Below, in pieces: positions 36,740-45,499 of a DNA stretch of 64,000 nucleotides. Under the pieces are notes generated by a model, which was given only the letters and a program-made list of their open reading frames with translations, did not search any database and was not told the origin of the DNA. Source of the stretch: Methylobacterium sp. 17Sr1-1 (GTDB taxonomy: Bacteria > Pseudomonadota > Alphaproteobacteria > Rhizobiales > Beijerinckiaceae); NCBI RefSeq assembly GCF_003173775.1, contig NZ_CP029552.1, positions 707,001 to 771,000 on the forward strand, read 5' to 3'. A program made the translations under genes and the position numbers. Numbering within the stretch: position 1 is the stretch's first letter; every line of letters starts with the position of its first letter.

Positions 36740-37165
36740 ATGTCAGACGTGGATACTCAGGATCAGGAGCCGGGCGAACTCGTCATGCTCACGGCCGATA
36801 TCGTCTCGGCCTACGTGTCGAAGAACTCGGTCCCGGTCGGGGAGCTCGGCAGCCTGATCGCCGCCGTGCACTCCTCCCTCGAGCGCGTCGCCGCCCCTCC
36901 GGCGCCCGAGCCCGAGAAGCCCACGCCGCCGGTGCCGATCCGCAAGACCGTGACGCCGGACTACATCATCAGTCTGGAGGACGGTAAGCCCTACAAGTCG
37001 CTCAAGCGGCACCTCACCACCCGCGGCCTCTCCCCCGAGCAGTACCGCCAGAAGTGGGGCCTGCCGCACGACTACCCGATGGTCGCCGCGACCTACGCCG
37101 CCCAGCGCTCCGAGCTCGCGAAGAGCTCCGGCCTCGGCCAGCAGCGCAAGAACCGCGGGCGGTAA
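36740..37165 (+). CDS. MucR/Ros-family transcriptional regulator, paralog 2
   Basis: The 141-residue regulator is almost identical to the one at 28517 through residues 15-125 (both have VSAYVSKNSVPVGEL, the same Pro-rich linker, and SLEDGKPYKSLKRHLTTRG), and differs in the N-terminal dozen residues and in a shorter C-terminus. The zinc ligands are again replaced (SLED for CLEC). The two copies lie in the same orientation 7.7 kb apart and likely arose by duplication. They could form mixed dimers or compete for shared AT-rich targets. Start is ATG 36740 (MSDVDTQDQEP). Confidence 0.9.
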   Translation: MSDVDTQDQEPGELVMLTADIVSAYVSKNSVPVGELGSLIAAVHSSLERVAAPPAPEPEKPTPPVPIRKTVTPDYIISLEDGKPYKSLKRHLTTRGLSPEQYRQKWGLPHDYPMVAATYAAQRSELAKSSGLGQQRKNRGR

Positions 37166-37235
37166 GGGGCGTCAGATCGGCGTGCAGGCTTCTTCCCGTG
37201 GGAGCGGGGAGGGGCCGCGTGCGGACACCCGCCAT

Positions 37236-37375
37236 GTCATTCCGGGGCTCGCTGCAAGCGAGAACCCGGAATCCATAACCGCCGACGTCTGAGAAAGAAG
37301 CGGATCTCGGTCCGTCTTGTCCTGGACCGTCAGCGTTCATGGATCCCGGGCTCCGCTTTCGCGGCCCCGGGATGA
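37236..37375. repeat. Family C long palindromic repeat, copy 1
   Basis: The 140-base element begins TGTCATTCCGGGG and ends CCCCGGGATGAC, so its ends are inverted. Inside are CATAACCGC and a second ATGGATCCCGGG block. A matching copy of 139 bases lies at 48039-48177 in the same order. It is non-coding and sits in the convergent gap between the second mucR and rimM. Confidence 0.8.
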
Positions 37376-37430
37376 CCAGGAGGGACGGCAGGACTGTTGC
37401 GGGAGGCGGTCCGCCCGCCCGAGCAGGCGC

Positions 37431-38126
37431 TCAGGCCGCGTCGGGATCCCGCGGCGCCGCCGGGGCGAACAGATCCTCGGGCGGATCGACCACGACCCGG
37501 CGGCCCGCGACGTCGATCTCGGGCACGAAGGCCTTGGTGAAGGGGAGGAGGGCCGGGCTGCCGCCGGTGGCCGGTGCGATCTCCAGGAGATCGCCGCCGC
37601 CGTAATTCGGCACTGCCCGCACCGTGCCCACGGAATGACCGTCGCGATCCACCACCGCCAGCCCGACGAGGTCGGCGGCGAAGAACTCGTCCTCGTCCTC
37701 CGGAGCCCCGAGGCGGTCGCGGGCGACGTAGAGGGCGAGACGGTTCAGGCTCTCGGCTCCGTTGCGGCCGGAGACGCCGGCGATGCGGGCGATCAGCATG
37801 TCGGGAGCGCCGGCGGCCGGGCGCAGGGACGCGATCTCGATCGCGCGGCCGTCGGCCCCGGTGAGGGGGCCGTAGGACCCGATCGCCATCGGGTCGGCGG
37901 TGTAGGATTTCAGCCGCACCTCGCCATTGAGGCCGTGGGCGCGACCGAACTCGCCGAGCAGCACGAAGCCGGGATCGGTGGCGATCCCGGCCTCGGGGCG
38001 TGCCGACGCAGGATTGGCACGCCGCGGTGCGGGCGCGCCTGCGCCCCGGCGCGGATCGGAGCCCCCCGGGCCAGACCCCTTGGGGGCCTGGCCGCGCGGG
38101 GGACGGGCGTCGGGGCGGCGCGCCAC
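37431..38126 (-). CDS. rimM: 16S rRNA processing protein RimM
   Basis: RimM helps 30S maturation by binding ribosomal protein S19. The 231-residue protein has a long Pro/Arg-rich N-terminal extension (about 45 residues, starting [13 protein letters not shown]), the RimM domain ([21 protein letters not shown] near residue 56) and the PRC-barrel ([16 protein letters not shown] near residue 147). The family core is about 170 residues; a start further in is possible, but the frame is open and codon use fits. It lies 10 bases after rpsP in the same operon. trmD and rplS, which usually follow, are absent. Confidence 0.93.
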   Translation of the reverse strand: MARRPDARPPRGQAPKGSGPGGSDPRRGAGAPAPRRANPASARPEAGIATDPGFVLLGEFGRAHGLNGEVRLKSYTADPMAIGSYGPLTGADGRAIEIASLRPAAGAPDMLIARIAGVSGRNGAESLNRLALYVARDRLGAPEDEDEFFAADLVGLAVVDRDGHSVGTVRAVPNYGGGDLLEIAPATGGSPALLPFTKAFVPEIDVAGRRVVVDPPEDLFAPAAPRDPDAA

Positions 38127-38136
38127 GGTCTCGAGC

Positions 38137-38496
38137 TTACTCGGCCGAGTCGGCGGCGGCGCCGGCCTTCTCGGCGCGGGCGGCGGCGCGCTCCTTGGCC
38201 TTGGTGCCCGGCTCGGCCTTCTGCGGGTTGTTGCGGGTCGGACGCTTGGCGAGGCCGGCGGCGTCGAGGAAGCGCAGGACGCGGTCGGTCGGCTGGGCGC
38301 CCTTCGCGAGCCAGGCCTGGACCTTCTCGGTCTCCAGGATGACGCGGGCCGGATCGTCCTTCGGCTTCATCGGGTCGTAGGCGCCGACCTTCTCGATGAA
38401 GCGGCCGTCGCGGGGGGCGCGGGCGTCGGCGACGACGATGCGGTAGTACGGGCGCTTCTTGGCGCCGCCGCGGGTCAGGCGAATCTTGAGGGACAT
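38137..38496 (-). CDS. rpsP: 30S ribosomal protein S16
   Basis: The 119-residue S16 has the standard start [20 protein letters not shown] and [13 protein letters not shown] motif. After the core of about 80 residues, an Ala/Lys/Glu-rich tail extends the protein, as in other Rhizobiales. Transcription is with ffh upstream and rimM 10 bases downstream. Confidence 0.97.
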   Translation of the reverse strand: MSLKIRLTRGGAKKRPYYRIVVADARAPRDGRFIEKVGAYDPMKPKDDPARVILETEKVQAWLAKGAQPTDRVLRFLDAAGLAKRPTRNNPQKAEPGTKAKERAAARAEKAGAAADSAE

Positions 38497-38573
38497 GGGT
38501 CTCTTCCTGTCTTGTTAGGGTTCGAGGGTCGTTCGACGTCGCGGGCGGGTGGGGTCTAAAGACCCCGCGCCAC

Positions 38574-40169
38574 CTACTTCTTCTTGCCGAAGGGGAGGCC
38601 GCCAAGGCCGGGAAGGCCCGGGAGCTTGCCGCCTAAGCCCGGCAGGCCGGGAGCGGCGGGAGGCGCTTTGCCGGTCGGGCCGGGCGCCTTTGGACCGCCG
38701 AGGCCGGGAGGCATCGGCGGAAGGGTAGTGCCGGGGGGCAGGGATTTCTGCAGCTCGGCGAGCATCTCGGGTGTGGGCTGGGGCATGCCGCCCATCATCT
38801 TGCCCATCGCACCCATGCCGCCGCCACCCAGCCCGAACATGCTGCCCAGCGCCTGGCCGATGCCGCGCTTGCCCGAGCCCATGGCCTTCATCATGTCGGC
38901 CATGGTGCGGTGCATCTTGAGGAGCTTGTTGATCTCCGAGACGTCGACGCCGGCGCCCTTCGCCACGCGCTTCTTGCGCGAGGCCTTGAGCACGTCGGGA
39001 TTGCGGCGCTCCTCGGGGGTCATCGACGAGATGATGGCACGTTGGCGCTTGAACATCTTCTCGTCGAGGTTGGCGCCCTCGACCTGCTTCTTGATCTGGC
39101 CCATGCCGGGCAGCATGCCCATCAGGCCGCCGATGCCGCCCATCTTCTCCATCTGGGCGAGCTGCATCGACAGGTCGTCGAGGTCGAACTTGCCCTTGCG
39201 CATCTTCTCGGCGACGCGAAGGGCCTGTTCCTGGTCGATGGTCTCGGCCGCCTTCTCGACGAGCGAGACGATGTCGCCCATGCCGAGGATGCGGTTGGCG
39301 ACGCGGGCGGGGTGGAACTCCTCCAGCGCATCGACCTTCTCGCCGGTGCCGACGAGCTTGATCGGCTTGCCGGTGACCGCCCGCATCGACAGCGCCGCGC
39401 CGCCGCGGGAATCGCCGTCCATGCGGGTGAGCACGATGCCGGTGACGCCGAGCCGCCCGTCGAAGGCCCGCGCCGTGTTGACCGCGTCCTGGCCGGTGAG
39501 CGCGTCGGCGACGAGCAGCACCTCGTGCGGGCCGGTGGCCGCCTTGACGTCGGCGGCCTCCTGCATCAGCGCCTCGTCGAGGGTGACGCGGCCGGCGGTG
39601 TCGAGCATCACCACGTCGAAGCCGCCGAGGCGGGCGGCCTCCATGGCGCGCTTGGCGATCTGCACCGCCGACTGGCCGGCGACGATCGGCAGCGACTCGA
39701 CGCCGACCTGGCTCGCCAGCACCGCCAGCTGCTCCATGGCGGCCGGGCGGCGGGTGTCGAGGGAGGCGAGCAGCACCCGGCGCTTGTCGCGCTGGGTCAG
39801 GCGGCGGGCGATCTTGGCGGTGGTGGTGGTCTTGCCCGAGCCCTGGAGGCCGACCATCAGGATGCCGACCGGGGCCGGCGCGTTGAGGTCGATGACCCCC
39901 GCCTCGCCGCCGAGCATCGCCACGAGCTGGTCGTTGACGATCTTCACGACCATCTGGCCGGGCGTCACCGACTTCAGCACCACCGCGCCGACGGCCTGCT
40001 CGCGCACCTTCTCGGTGAAGGACCGCACGACCTCGAGGGCGACGTCCGCCTCCAGCAGGGCGCGGCGCACCTCGCGCAGGGCGGCGGTCACGTCGGCCTC
40101 GGTCAGGGCGCCGCGGCGGGTCAGCCCGGACAGGATGCCGGAGAGGCGGTCGGAGAGGCCTTCGAACAT
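38574..40169 (-). CDS. ffh: Signal recognition particle protein Ffh
   Basis: Ffh (SRP54) binds signal sequences and 4.5S RNA and docks with FtsY. The 531-residue GTPase has the helical N domain, the G domain with GLQGSGKTTTTAKIA (near residue 105) and the DTRRPAA and DTAGR motifs, and the Met-rich M domain. The C-terminal 60 residues are an unusual Gly/Pro/Met/Leu-rich low-complexity tail ending in FGKKK. It lies 77 bases upstream of rpsP and 19 bases after the small cysteine-rich gene at 40189 on the same strand. Confidence 0.97.
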   Translation of the reverse strand: MFEGLSDRLSGILSGLTRRGALTEADVTAALREVRRALLEADVALEVVRSFTEKVREQAVGAVVLKSVTPGQMVVKIVNDQLVAMLGGEAGVIDLNAPAPVGILMVGLQGSGKTTTTAKIARRLTQRDKRRVLLASLDTRRPAAMEQLAVLASQVGVESLPIVAGQSAVQIAKRAMEAARLGGFDVVMLDTAGRVTLDEALMQEAADVKAATGPHEVLLVADALTGQDAVNTARAFDGRLGVTGIVLTRMDGDSRGGAALSMRAVTGKPIKLVGTGEKVDALEEFHPARVANRILGMGDIVSLVEKAAETIDQEQALRVAEKMRKGKFDLDDLSMQLAQMEKMGGIGGLMGMLPGMGQIKKQVEGANLDEKMFKRQRAIISSMTPEERRNPDVLKASRKKRVAKGAGVDVSEINKLLKMHRTMADMMKAMGSGKRGIGQALGSMFGLGGGGMGAMGKMMGGMPQPTPEMLAELQKSLPPGTTLPPMPPGLGGPKAPGPTGKAPPAAPGLPGLGGKLPGLPGLGGLPFGKKK

Positions 40170-40188
40170 GCGCGTCGTCTCCGGGGAT

Positions 40189-40410
40189 CTACTCGTTCAC
40201 GCCCGCGGAGGCGGCGCGCCGGGCCTGCAGGGCGCCCTCGAAATGGGTGAGCGCCCGCTCGAACTTGTCGCGGCAATCGGGATTGCAGAAGCCCACGACC
40301 GCGCCGTTGTAGAGCGTCAGCGAATCCGCCGCGATCGGCTTGCCCGACCAGGGGCAGAGCGCGTTCACCGCGTCCTCGATGCGCAACGGCGTGGGGTCGG
40401 TCGTGGTCAT
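40189..40410 (-). CDS. Small cysteine-rich YHS/TRASH-like protein
   Basis: The 73-residue protein starts at ATG 40410 with GGAG just upstream. It contains the motif CPWSGKPI (near residue 19) and GFCNPDCRDKFERA (near residue 40), which together look like a small zinc- or metal-binding treble-clef as in YHS/TRASH domains. Proteins of this type are found next to ffh in several alphaproteobacteria. Its role is unknown; it is first in the ffh-rpsP-rimM operon. Confidence 0.7.
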   Translation of the reverse strand: MTTTDPTPLRIEDAVNALCPWSGKPIAADSLTLYNGAVVGFCNPDCRDKFERALTHFEGALQARRAASAGVNE

Positions 40411-40641
40411 CCGGTCTCCTGCGAGGCCGCCCGGCTTCGGGCAGCGGGTGGCGAGGTCGCGCGCAACGCCAGTCGCGCCCGAGGGCGCGTCGCGCTGTCG
40501 GGCGTTGACCTCCGGCCTCACGGGGCCGGTCGGCGTCGAGACGAGACCTCGTCCTTTGGAGGCCGGGGCCTACCCCCCTGCGCCGGCGATGTCAATGTCC
40601 GAGATCCGGCCGATCGGCATCGGGGCCGCATTTACCGCTTC

Positions 40642-40661
40642 TTAACCATGCGGGAGGTTAA
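40642..40661. promoter_or_regulatory. Inverted repeat TTAACC-N8-GGTTAA upstream of the coiled-coil gene
   Basis: TTAACC (40642-40647) and GGTTAA (40656-40661) form perfect arms around 8 bases, 31 bases before the GTG start of the gene at 40693. The TTAA halves resemble those of a CtrA site, but the spacing (12 rather than 7 bases between TTAA halves) does not match the CtrA consensus. It is a candidate operator for an unknown regulator. Confidence 0.35.
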
Positions 40662-40692
40662 CTGGCGGTCAAGATTCGCGAGGAGATGCGGC

Positions 40693-41157
40693 GTGTCCGA
40701 ACCGGCCTTGAAGACGCAGACCACCGCCGGGGCGCGGCAGCCCTCGGGCCCGCTGCAGGACTGGCTCGCGACCCTGTCGCGGATCGACGCCGCCGACCAG
40801 GCCCGCGCCGCGCCGCGCCGGCCGGCCGAGCCCCAGCCGACCTGGGAGCCCCGCATCGTCGCCCCGGCCGAACCGGCCCCGACGGTCGAGCCCGCGGCGC
40901 CGCCGGCCCCGCCGGCGGCCGCGGAGCAGGACGACCTCGCGGCGCTGATGGCCGAGAACATGATGCTCAAGGCCCGGCTGCGGCAGGAGCACGGGCGCTA
41001 CGACGAGCTCCAGGCGCTGCTCGCCGACGAGCTGCGCTCCCTGCGCGCCCATGTCCAGCACGAGGTGGACAAGGCCGAGGAACTGCGCGCCGAGCGCGAT
41101 CTGTGGATGGCCCGGGCCGAGGCCCTGGCCCAGCCGCTGTTCCAGCCGCGGCGCTGA
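40693..41157 (+). CDS. Hypothetical Pro/Ala-rich coiled-coil protein
   Basis: The 154-residue protein starts at GTG 40693 with AGGAG 7 bases upstream. The first 75 residues are Pro/Ala-rich and probably disordered. The rest is a continuous heptad-rich helix (AALMAENMMLKARLRQEHGRYDEL...LAQPLF) likely to dimerise. No membrane segment or enzyme motif is visible, and I do not recognise a family. A good hairpin terminator follows. Confidence 0.6.
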   Translation: MSEPALKTQTTAGARQPSGPLQDWLATLSRIDAADQARAAPRRPAEPQPTWEPRIVAPAEPAPTVEPAAPPAPPAAAEQDDLAALMAENMMLKARLRQEHGRYDELQALLADELRSLRAHVQHEVDKAEELRAERDLWMARAEALAQPLFQPRR

Positions 41158-41199
41158 GCGAAGCGGGCGCGCCCGTACCACATCCCGCGTCACGTCCCG

Positions 41200-41227
41200 C
41201 GCCCCGGCATCGCTGCCGGGGCGTTTT
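41200..41227 (+). terminator. Rho-independent terminator after the coiled-coil gene
   Basis: CGCCCCGGCA (41200-41209) pairs with TGCCGGGGCG (41214-41223), followed by TTTT. It lies between the plus-strand gene ending at 41157 and the convergent glycosyltransferase gene ending at 41306. Confidence 0.85.
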
Positions 41228-41305
41228 GCCGTCGAGGGCTGATCCTCCGCGGCGCCGGCCGCTCCCGGGGGTGATCCGCGCCGGGACCCGGCGCGGATCG
41301 CGGGA

Positions 41306-44300
41306 TCAGGCCCGCTTCGCCTCGCTCGCGTCGACGACCTCGCCGTAGATCACCGCCAGTTCCTGCGCCTGCTGGTCCGCGGTCCGGATCGGGGCGGTGT
41401 AGTCGGGCGAGCGCAGGTGGACGCCTGGATTCGCGTCGATGAACCGGAGCGCGGCGAGCAGGCCGGACTCGTCCGCGACGTCGACGACGTAGCCGTTGCG
41501 GCCCTCGACGACGCAATCGGCCACCGCGCCGCGGTTGGAGGCGACGACCCAGCAGCCGGAGGCGATCGCCTCCCGGGTGACGAGGCCGTAGCTCTCCGGC
41601 CAGACCGACGGCGCCAGCAGCACGTCGATATGGGCGTAGAGGCCGCCGACATTCGACTGCGAGAACTTGCCCCGGATCTCGACCGGCACGTTGCCCCACA
41701 ATTCCTCCACCCGCTCGCTCGGGTGCATGGCGTGGTCGATCAGCAGCAGGCTGAGATTCTCGAACGTCTCGTTGATGATCACGTTGCGGATCAGGCCGTA
41801 GCCCTTGTGGTCGGCCAGGCCGCCGATGAAGCCGAGACGGACCCGGCCGGTCGGGCTCGCGATCCGGTGGACCTCCGGCAGGCGCGACACGCCGTTCTCG
41901 ACCACCTCGACCCGGTCGAGGCCGACGCCGCGGCACAGCGCGCCGAAGGGCTGCGACACGGTCAGCACGCGCGCGGCGCCCTTGATGCAGCGCAGCAGCG
42001 TCCGCGCCCGGGCGTAGCCGTCGCTCACGTAGGTGTCGAGGGAGGCCTTGCCGCTGAAGTCGTAGGTCTCCACCACCCGGTTGCCGTTGGTCAGGAACTG
42101 GTGCGGCGAGATCCACCAGCCGTCATGCATCGTGATCAGGTAGGGGATGCGGCGCCGGATCGCGGCGGTGACGCAAGTCGTGGTCAGCCGCTGGATGCAG
42201 TGGAAGTGGATCAGGTCCGGATCGATCCTGTCGAGGACGCCATCGAAAACGCGCCCCATCTCCGGATCCTCGACCAGGGTGTCGATGTCGGGGTGGTTGG
42301 CGGCGGTGATGCAGAACACCCGCACGCCGTCGCGCACGTACCAGTCGAGGGCGTAGGGGACCGGCCCGCCTTCCAGGGTGCAGATCACGTCGATCTGCCA
42401 CTCGGGTCCCAGGATCGCACGCAGCGAGCGGACGTTGTCATGAACGACCCGGGTCGCGCCGCCGATGGCTTGCGGCGGGTAGAACACGTTGACGATGACG
42501 AGCTTCTTGCGCGGGGCGAGCTGTCGGGAGGTCGACCGGTCGATGATCCGGCGGAGCTCACCGGCCTGCCGCTCCAGCCCGTAGCGCTCGAGCACGACCT
42601 GCCGCGCCGCCTCGCCGATCCGCCGACGCTCGTCGGACGAACGAACCAGGCGGTCGAGGGCGGCGTGGAACGCCGCGCTCGACTCGCACAGGAAGCCGGT
42701 CTCGCCCTCGACGATCACCTCGCGATGCGTCTGCGTGCCGCTGACCACGGACGGGATGCCGAACATCGCGGCCTCCATCCACTTGATCTCGCTCTTGCAG
42801 TCGTTGAACACGTCCGGCACCAGCACCGAGATGTTGATGTCGGCCTCGCGCAGCAGGTCCCAGTACGACGCGACGTTGGCGATCGGCCGCGAGGCGATGA
42901 TGTACTCCGCCCAGGGGCGCAGCAGCGCCGAGAGCGTGATGTCGCCGATCACCACGACGCGGATCCGGTCGCGATGAGTCTCGAACAGCCGCGCCAGGGC
43001 CGGCTCGATCAACTGCTCGAAGTCGAGCTTGTGAGCCTTGGTTCCGGAGCCGTAGAAGATCGTGACGACGTCGCCGGTCTTCGTCGCCTCTCCCTGCATG
43101 CTGACGAGGTGCGCGCTGTGGAGCGCGTTCGGCTGGTGGAAGACCGTCCCGGTCCTGACCTGGCCTTCGAGGTGCCGGGCGAGGCTCGGCGTCGAGACCA
43201 TGCCGTAATCGCACAAGGACGCGGCCTCGGCGAACAGGCTGACGCCGCAGGCCATCGACGCGTGCTGACGGGCATCGATCAGCCCGGCATAGCTTTCGAG
43301 CGCCGGCGGAAAATATGTCGGCTCGAATACCAGGTCGTCGATGTCGTAGATTGTCACGATGCCGAGATCGGCAGTCTTGTCGATGGCGTCGATCACGTTC
43401 GGGAACGCCGGTACCCGGTAGAAGATCGTATAGTCGATCTCCGCGAGGTCGGCCATGTAGGCGTCATGGTCTTTGGTATAGTTGTAGACCTTGACGTCGT
43501 AGCCGGCCGCCGCGAGCTGCTCGGCACGCTGGTCGACCCGGTAGAAGCGGCACTGCGCCAGATCGCAATTGGCGTAGACGGCGACGCGGCGGACCCGGTC
43601 CGCATTGACCACCGGCCGTTCCCCGTCCCGGGCCAGGCGCTGCGCCGCCTCGGTCACCCGCGCGCGCGCCTCATCGTAGCCGACCTCGAGGGCGACGTCC
43701 GCGCTCTTCTCCCAGACGTCGTAGAAGTACTTTTCCCGGGTCTCGCGCAAGCGGCGGCGCAGGCCGACATCGCCCGGGTACTTGGCCACGCCCGCCGCCA
43801 TGGCGCGCTCGGCGGCCTCCGGCTCGCCGAGATCCAGGAGGCCTTGGGACAGGTGGATGAAGGTCCACTCGTTGCTGCGGTCGAGGGCGACGATCTGCCG
43901 GCGCAGGCTGGTGGCCAGGGCCAGGTTGCCGCCGCGATGGATCAGGTCCGCCCGGTGATTGAGGCCGCGCGGATGGTCGGGGACGCGGGCCAGGGCGCGG
44001 GCATAGAGCTCGGCGGCCTCGACGCTCCTGCCCTGCCTGGCGCGGGCATCCGCGACGTCGACGAAGAAGGCGGCGACCGCCGGCTCGCTCACGTCGAGCG
44101 TCCAGGCGAGCAGGTCGTCGACGGCCTGGCTCGGCTTCGTCCCTCGTCCGATCTGCGATGCGACCGCCGCATCGACCGCGCGCGGCAGCTTCGCCCCGTG
44201 GGTCTGGTGCACGAGGACCCGCAGGTTCGGGTAGAGCGGGTCGTCCGCCCCGCTCCTCAGCCAGCGTGCGTAGCGCTCCTGCCGCGACGAGGATGTCGGG

Positions 44301-45157
44301 CCGTCGCTCTCGTACTCGGCACGAAAGAAGTCGTCGTCGAACGCGCCCCGGCGCGAGATGTCGAACTGCTCGCGCTGACCGACCTCGCAGAAATGCCGGA
44401 TGCATTCGGCGCGGTTGAAGAATTTTTCGCTGTGCCTGAGCTGCTGGTAGCGGTAGAGATCGTGATCGAAATACTCAGAAAAATATGGAATATTGATGTC
44501 GTGGAATTTTGCGATCTCGTCTTCGTTGAAATAGATCGGCTGGTCGTCCGGCGGCTGCAGCCGCTGCTTGACGGCGACGACCACCTCCTCGACGCTCATG
44601 CCCCGTGGGACGGTCACGCCGTACAATTGCGCGATGAAGTCCGGATCGTAGAAGAGGGGGAGGTAGCTGCGCTTCTCGGCGCGTCCGTGCTCGGCATAGT
44701 GCTTCAGGCGCCCGGCATTCGACGCGATCACGCGCGCGATGTCGGGATTGCAGACGACGTAGCTCGCGAGGTTGAAGCTTGGCGGGAGGCCGGTTCCGGC
44801 GTGGCCGGCCGCCGGGTGCGACGCGCCGCCATAGGGCCGCCTCTCCGCCCGGCCATGCTCGATGTAGTGGAGGGCGCCTTGAAAATCCCATGTGATCGCG
44901 GCCGCGACGTCCGGGTTCAGCCGGAGATACGTCGCGACGTCGAAATCGCTCGGCAGCTTGTCGCGGGCCGTCGCCGCCGCGTGCGCGCTCGCTTCGTTCG
45001 GGAAGCGCCCTTCGCTCCGCCCGAATTCTTCCCAGTGCTTGACGACCGCATCATCCGTCGCATCGGCGAGGTCCGCGTAGTAGGCGCGATAAAAATCGAC
45101 GTCGAGCGCCGCATCCTTCTTGCGTGCGATGCGTCGCGCCAGCTTGAAGAAACTCAT
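41306..45157 (-). CDS. Tandem glycosyltransferase with TPR and N-terminal repeats
   Basis: This 1283-residue cytoplasmic protein has, in order, several copies of a short repeat with core NPDV...HY.EHGRAE.R (about residues 20-290), a TPR-like helical region (about 360-470), a first GT-B domain of the GT1/GT4 type (YDIDDLVFEPTYF near 613; SEIKWMEAAMFG near 795) and a second one (YLITMHDGWWISPHQ near 1007; PESYGLVTREAIASG near 1182). It probably builds a surface polysaccharide or protein-linked glycan. MSFFKLARR at ATG 45157 has GAGGGG 5 bases upstream and is preferred over upstream ATGs at 45178 and 45190. A patch near 44400-44530 is unusually A+T rich. Confidence 0.9.
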   Translation of the reverse strand: MSFFKLARRIARKKDAALDVDFYRAYYADLADATDDAVVKHWEEFGRSEGRFPNEASAHAAATARDKLPSDFDVATYLRLNPDVAAAITWDFQGALHYIEHGRAERRPYGGASHPAAGHAGTGLPPSFNLASYVVCNPDIARVIASNAGRLKHYAEHGRAEKRSYLPLFYDPDFIAQLYGVTVPRGMSVEEVVVAVKQRLQPPDDQPIYFNEDEIAKFHDINIPYFSEYFDHDLYRYQQLRHSEKFFNRAECIRHFCEVGQREQFDISRRGAFDDDFFRAEYESDGPTSSSRQERYARWLRSGADDPLYPNLRVLVHQTHGAKLPRAVDAAVASQIGRGTKPSQAVDDLLAWTLDVSEPAVAAFFVDVADARARQGRSVEAAELYARALARVPDHPRGLNHRADLIHRGGNLALATSLRRQIVALDRSNEWTFIHLSQGLLDLGEPEAAERAMAAGVAKYPGDVGLRRRLRETREKYFYDVWEKSADVALEVGYDEARARVTEAAQRLARDGERPVVNADRVRRVAVYANCDLAQCRFYRVDQRAEQLAAAGYDVKVYNYTKDHDAYMADLAEIDYTIFYRVPAFPNVIDAIDKTADLGIVTIYDIDDLVFEPTYFPPALESYAGLIDARQHASMACGVSLFAEAASLCDYGMVSTPSLARHLEGQVRTGTVFHQPNALHSAHLVSMQGEATKTGDVVTIFYGSGTKAHKLDFEQLIEPALARLFETHRDRIRVVVIGDITLSALLRPWAEYIIASRPIANVASYWDLLREADINISVLVPDVFNDCKSEIKWMEAAMFGIPSVVSGTQTHREVIVEGETGFLCESSAAFHAALDRLVRSSDERRRIGEAARQVVLERYGLERQAGELRRIIDRSTSRQLAPRKKLVIVNVFYPPQAIGGATRVVHDNVRSLRAILGPEWQIDVICTLEGGPVPYALDWYVRDGVRVFCITAANHPDIDTLVEDPEMGRVFDGVLDRIDPDLIHFHCIQRLTTTCVTAAIRRRIPYLITMHDGWWISPHQFLTNGNRVVETYDFSGKASLDTYVSDGYARARTLLRCIKGAARVLTVSQPFGALCRGVGLDRVEVVENGVSRLPEVHRIASPTGRVRLGFIGGLADHKGYGLIRNVIINETFENLSLLLIDHAMHPSERVEELWGNVPVEIRGKFSQSNVGGLYAHIDVLLAPSVWPESYGLVTREAIASGCWVVASNRGAVADCVVEGRNGYVVDVADESGLLAALRFIDANPGVHLRSPDYTAPIRTADQQAQELAVIYGEVVDASEAKRA

Positions 45158-45499
45158 CTCGCCCCTCGCCGTTGCCATTCGTCTTGCCAAATACTTGTGT
45201 ATGGTACTTCGTCATGAGATCGTGATCTGAAATTGCCGCAGTACTGATCTCGGATCGCGCTTGCTTCGCGGGACGTAATATTTCTCTCGCATTGCAAAAA
45301 TCGAGAGGATGTATGAGCCGGGCGACGACGATGTCAAGCTGCCCCCGGTGCGCGGTCCCGGCCGGCCGGAACCGCCGCCGACGGTCGAACCGGGCGTATC
45401 CGGCCCGGGTTGCCCCGGCGGCTCCCGGTCGGCGCGCGAGATCATTTCCCGTCCGGCACAAAATGCTCTAGAGCGACGCCGCCATCTCACGTAGCCACC
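45158..45499. other. Divergent intergenic region between the glycosyltransferase and aroC
   Basis: The first 110 bases are A+T rich (AAATACTTGTGTATGG, TAATATTTCTCTCG) and probably hold the glycosyltransferase promoter. A 61-residue Pro-rich frame (45309-45494) has no proper ribosome-binding site. The sequence AAATGCTCTAGAGC at 45461-45474 resembles an end of the family A repeat. Confidence 0.4.

Noticed and set aside
36740..37165. Assembly duplication of mucR
   Set aside because: The two copies differ in N-terminus, C-terminus, many synonymous sites and flanking DNA, so they are true paralogs.
40642..40661. CtrA binding site
   Set aside because: CtrA needs TTAA-N7-TTAA; here the halves are 12 bases apart and arranged as an inverted repeat.
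45309..45494. A 61-residue Pro-rich rightward frame upstream of aroC
   Set aside because: GAGG abuts the ATG with no spacing, the product is low complexity, and it lies in the aroC promoter region.
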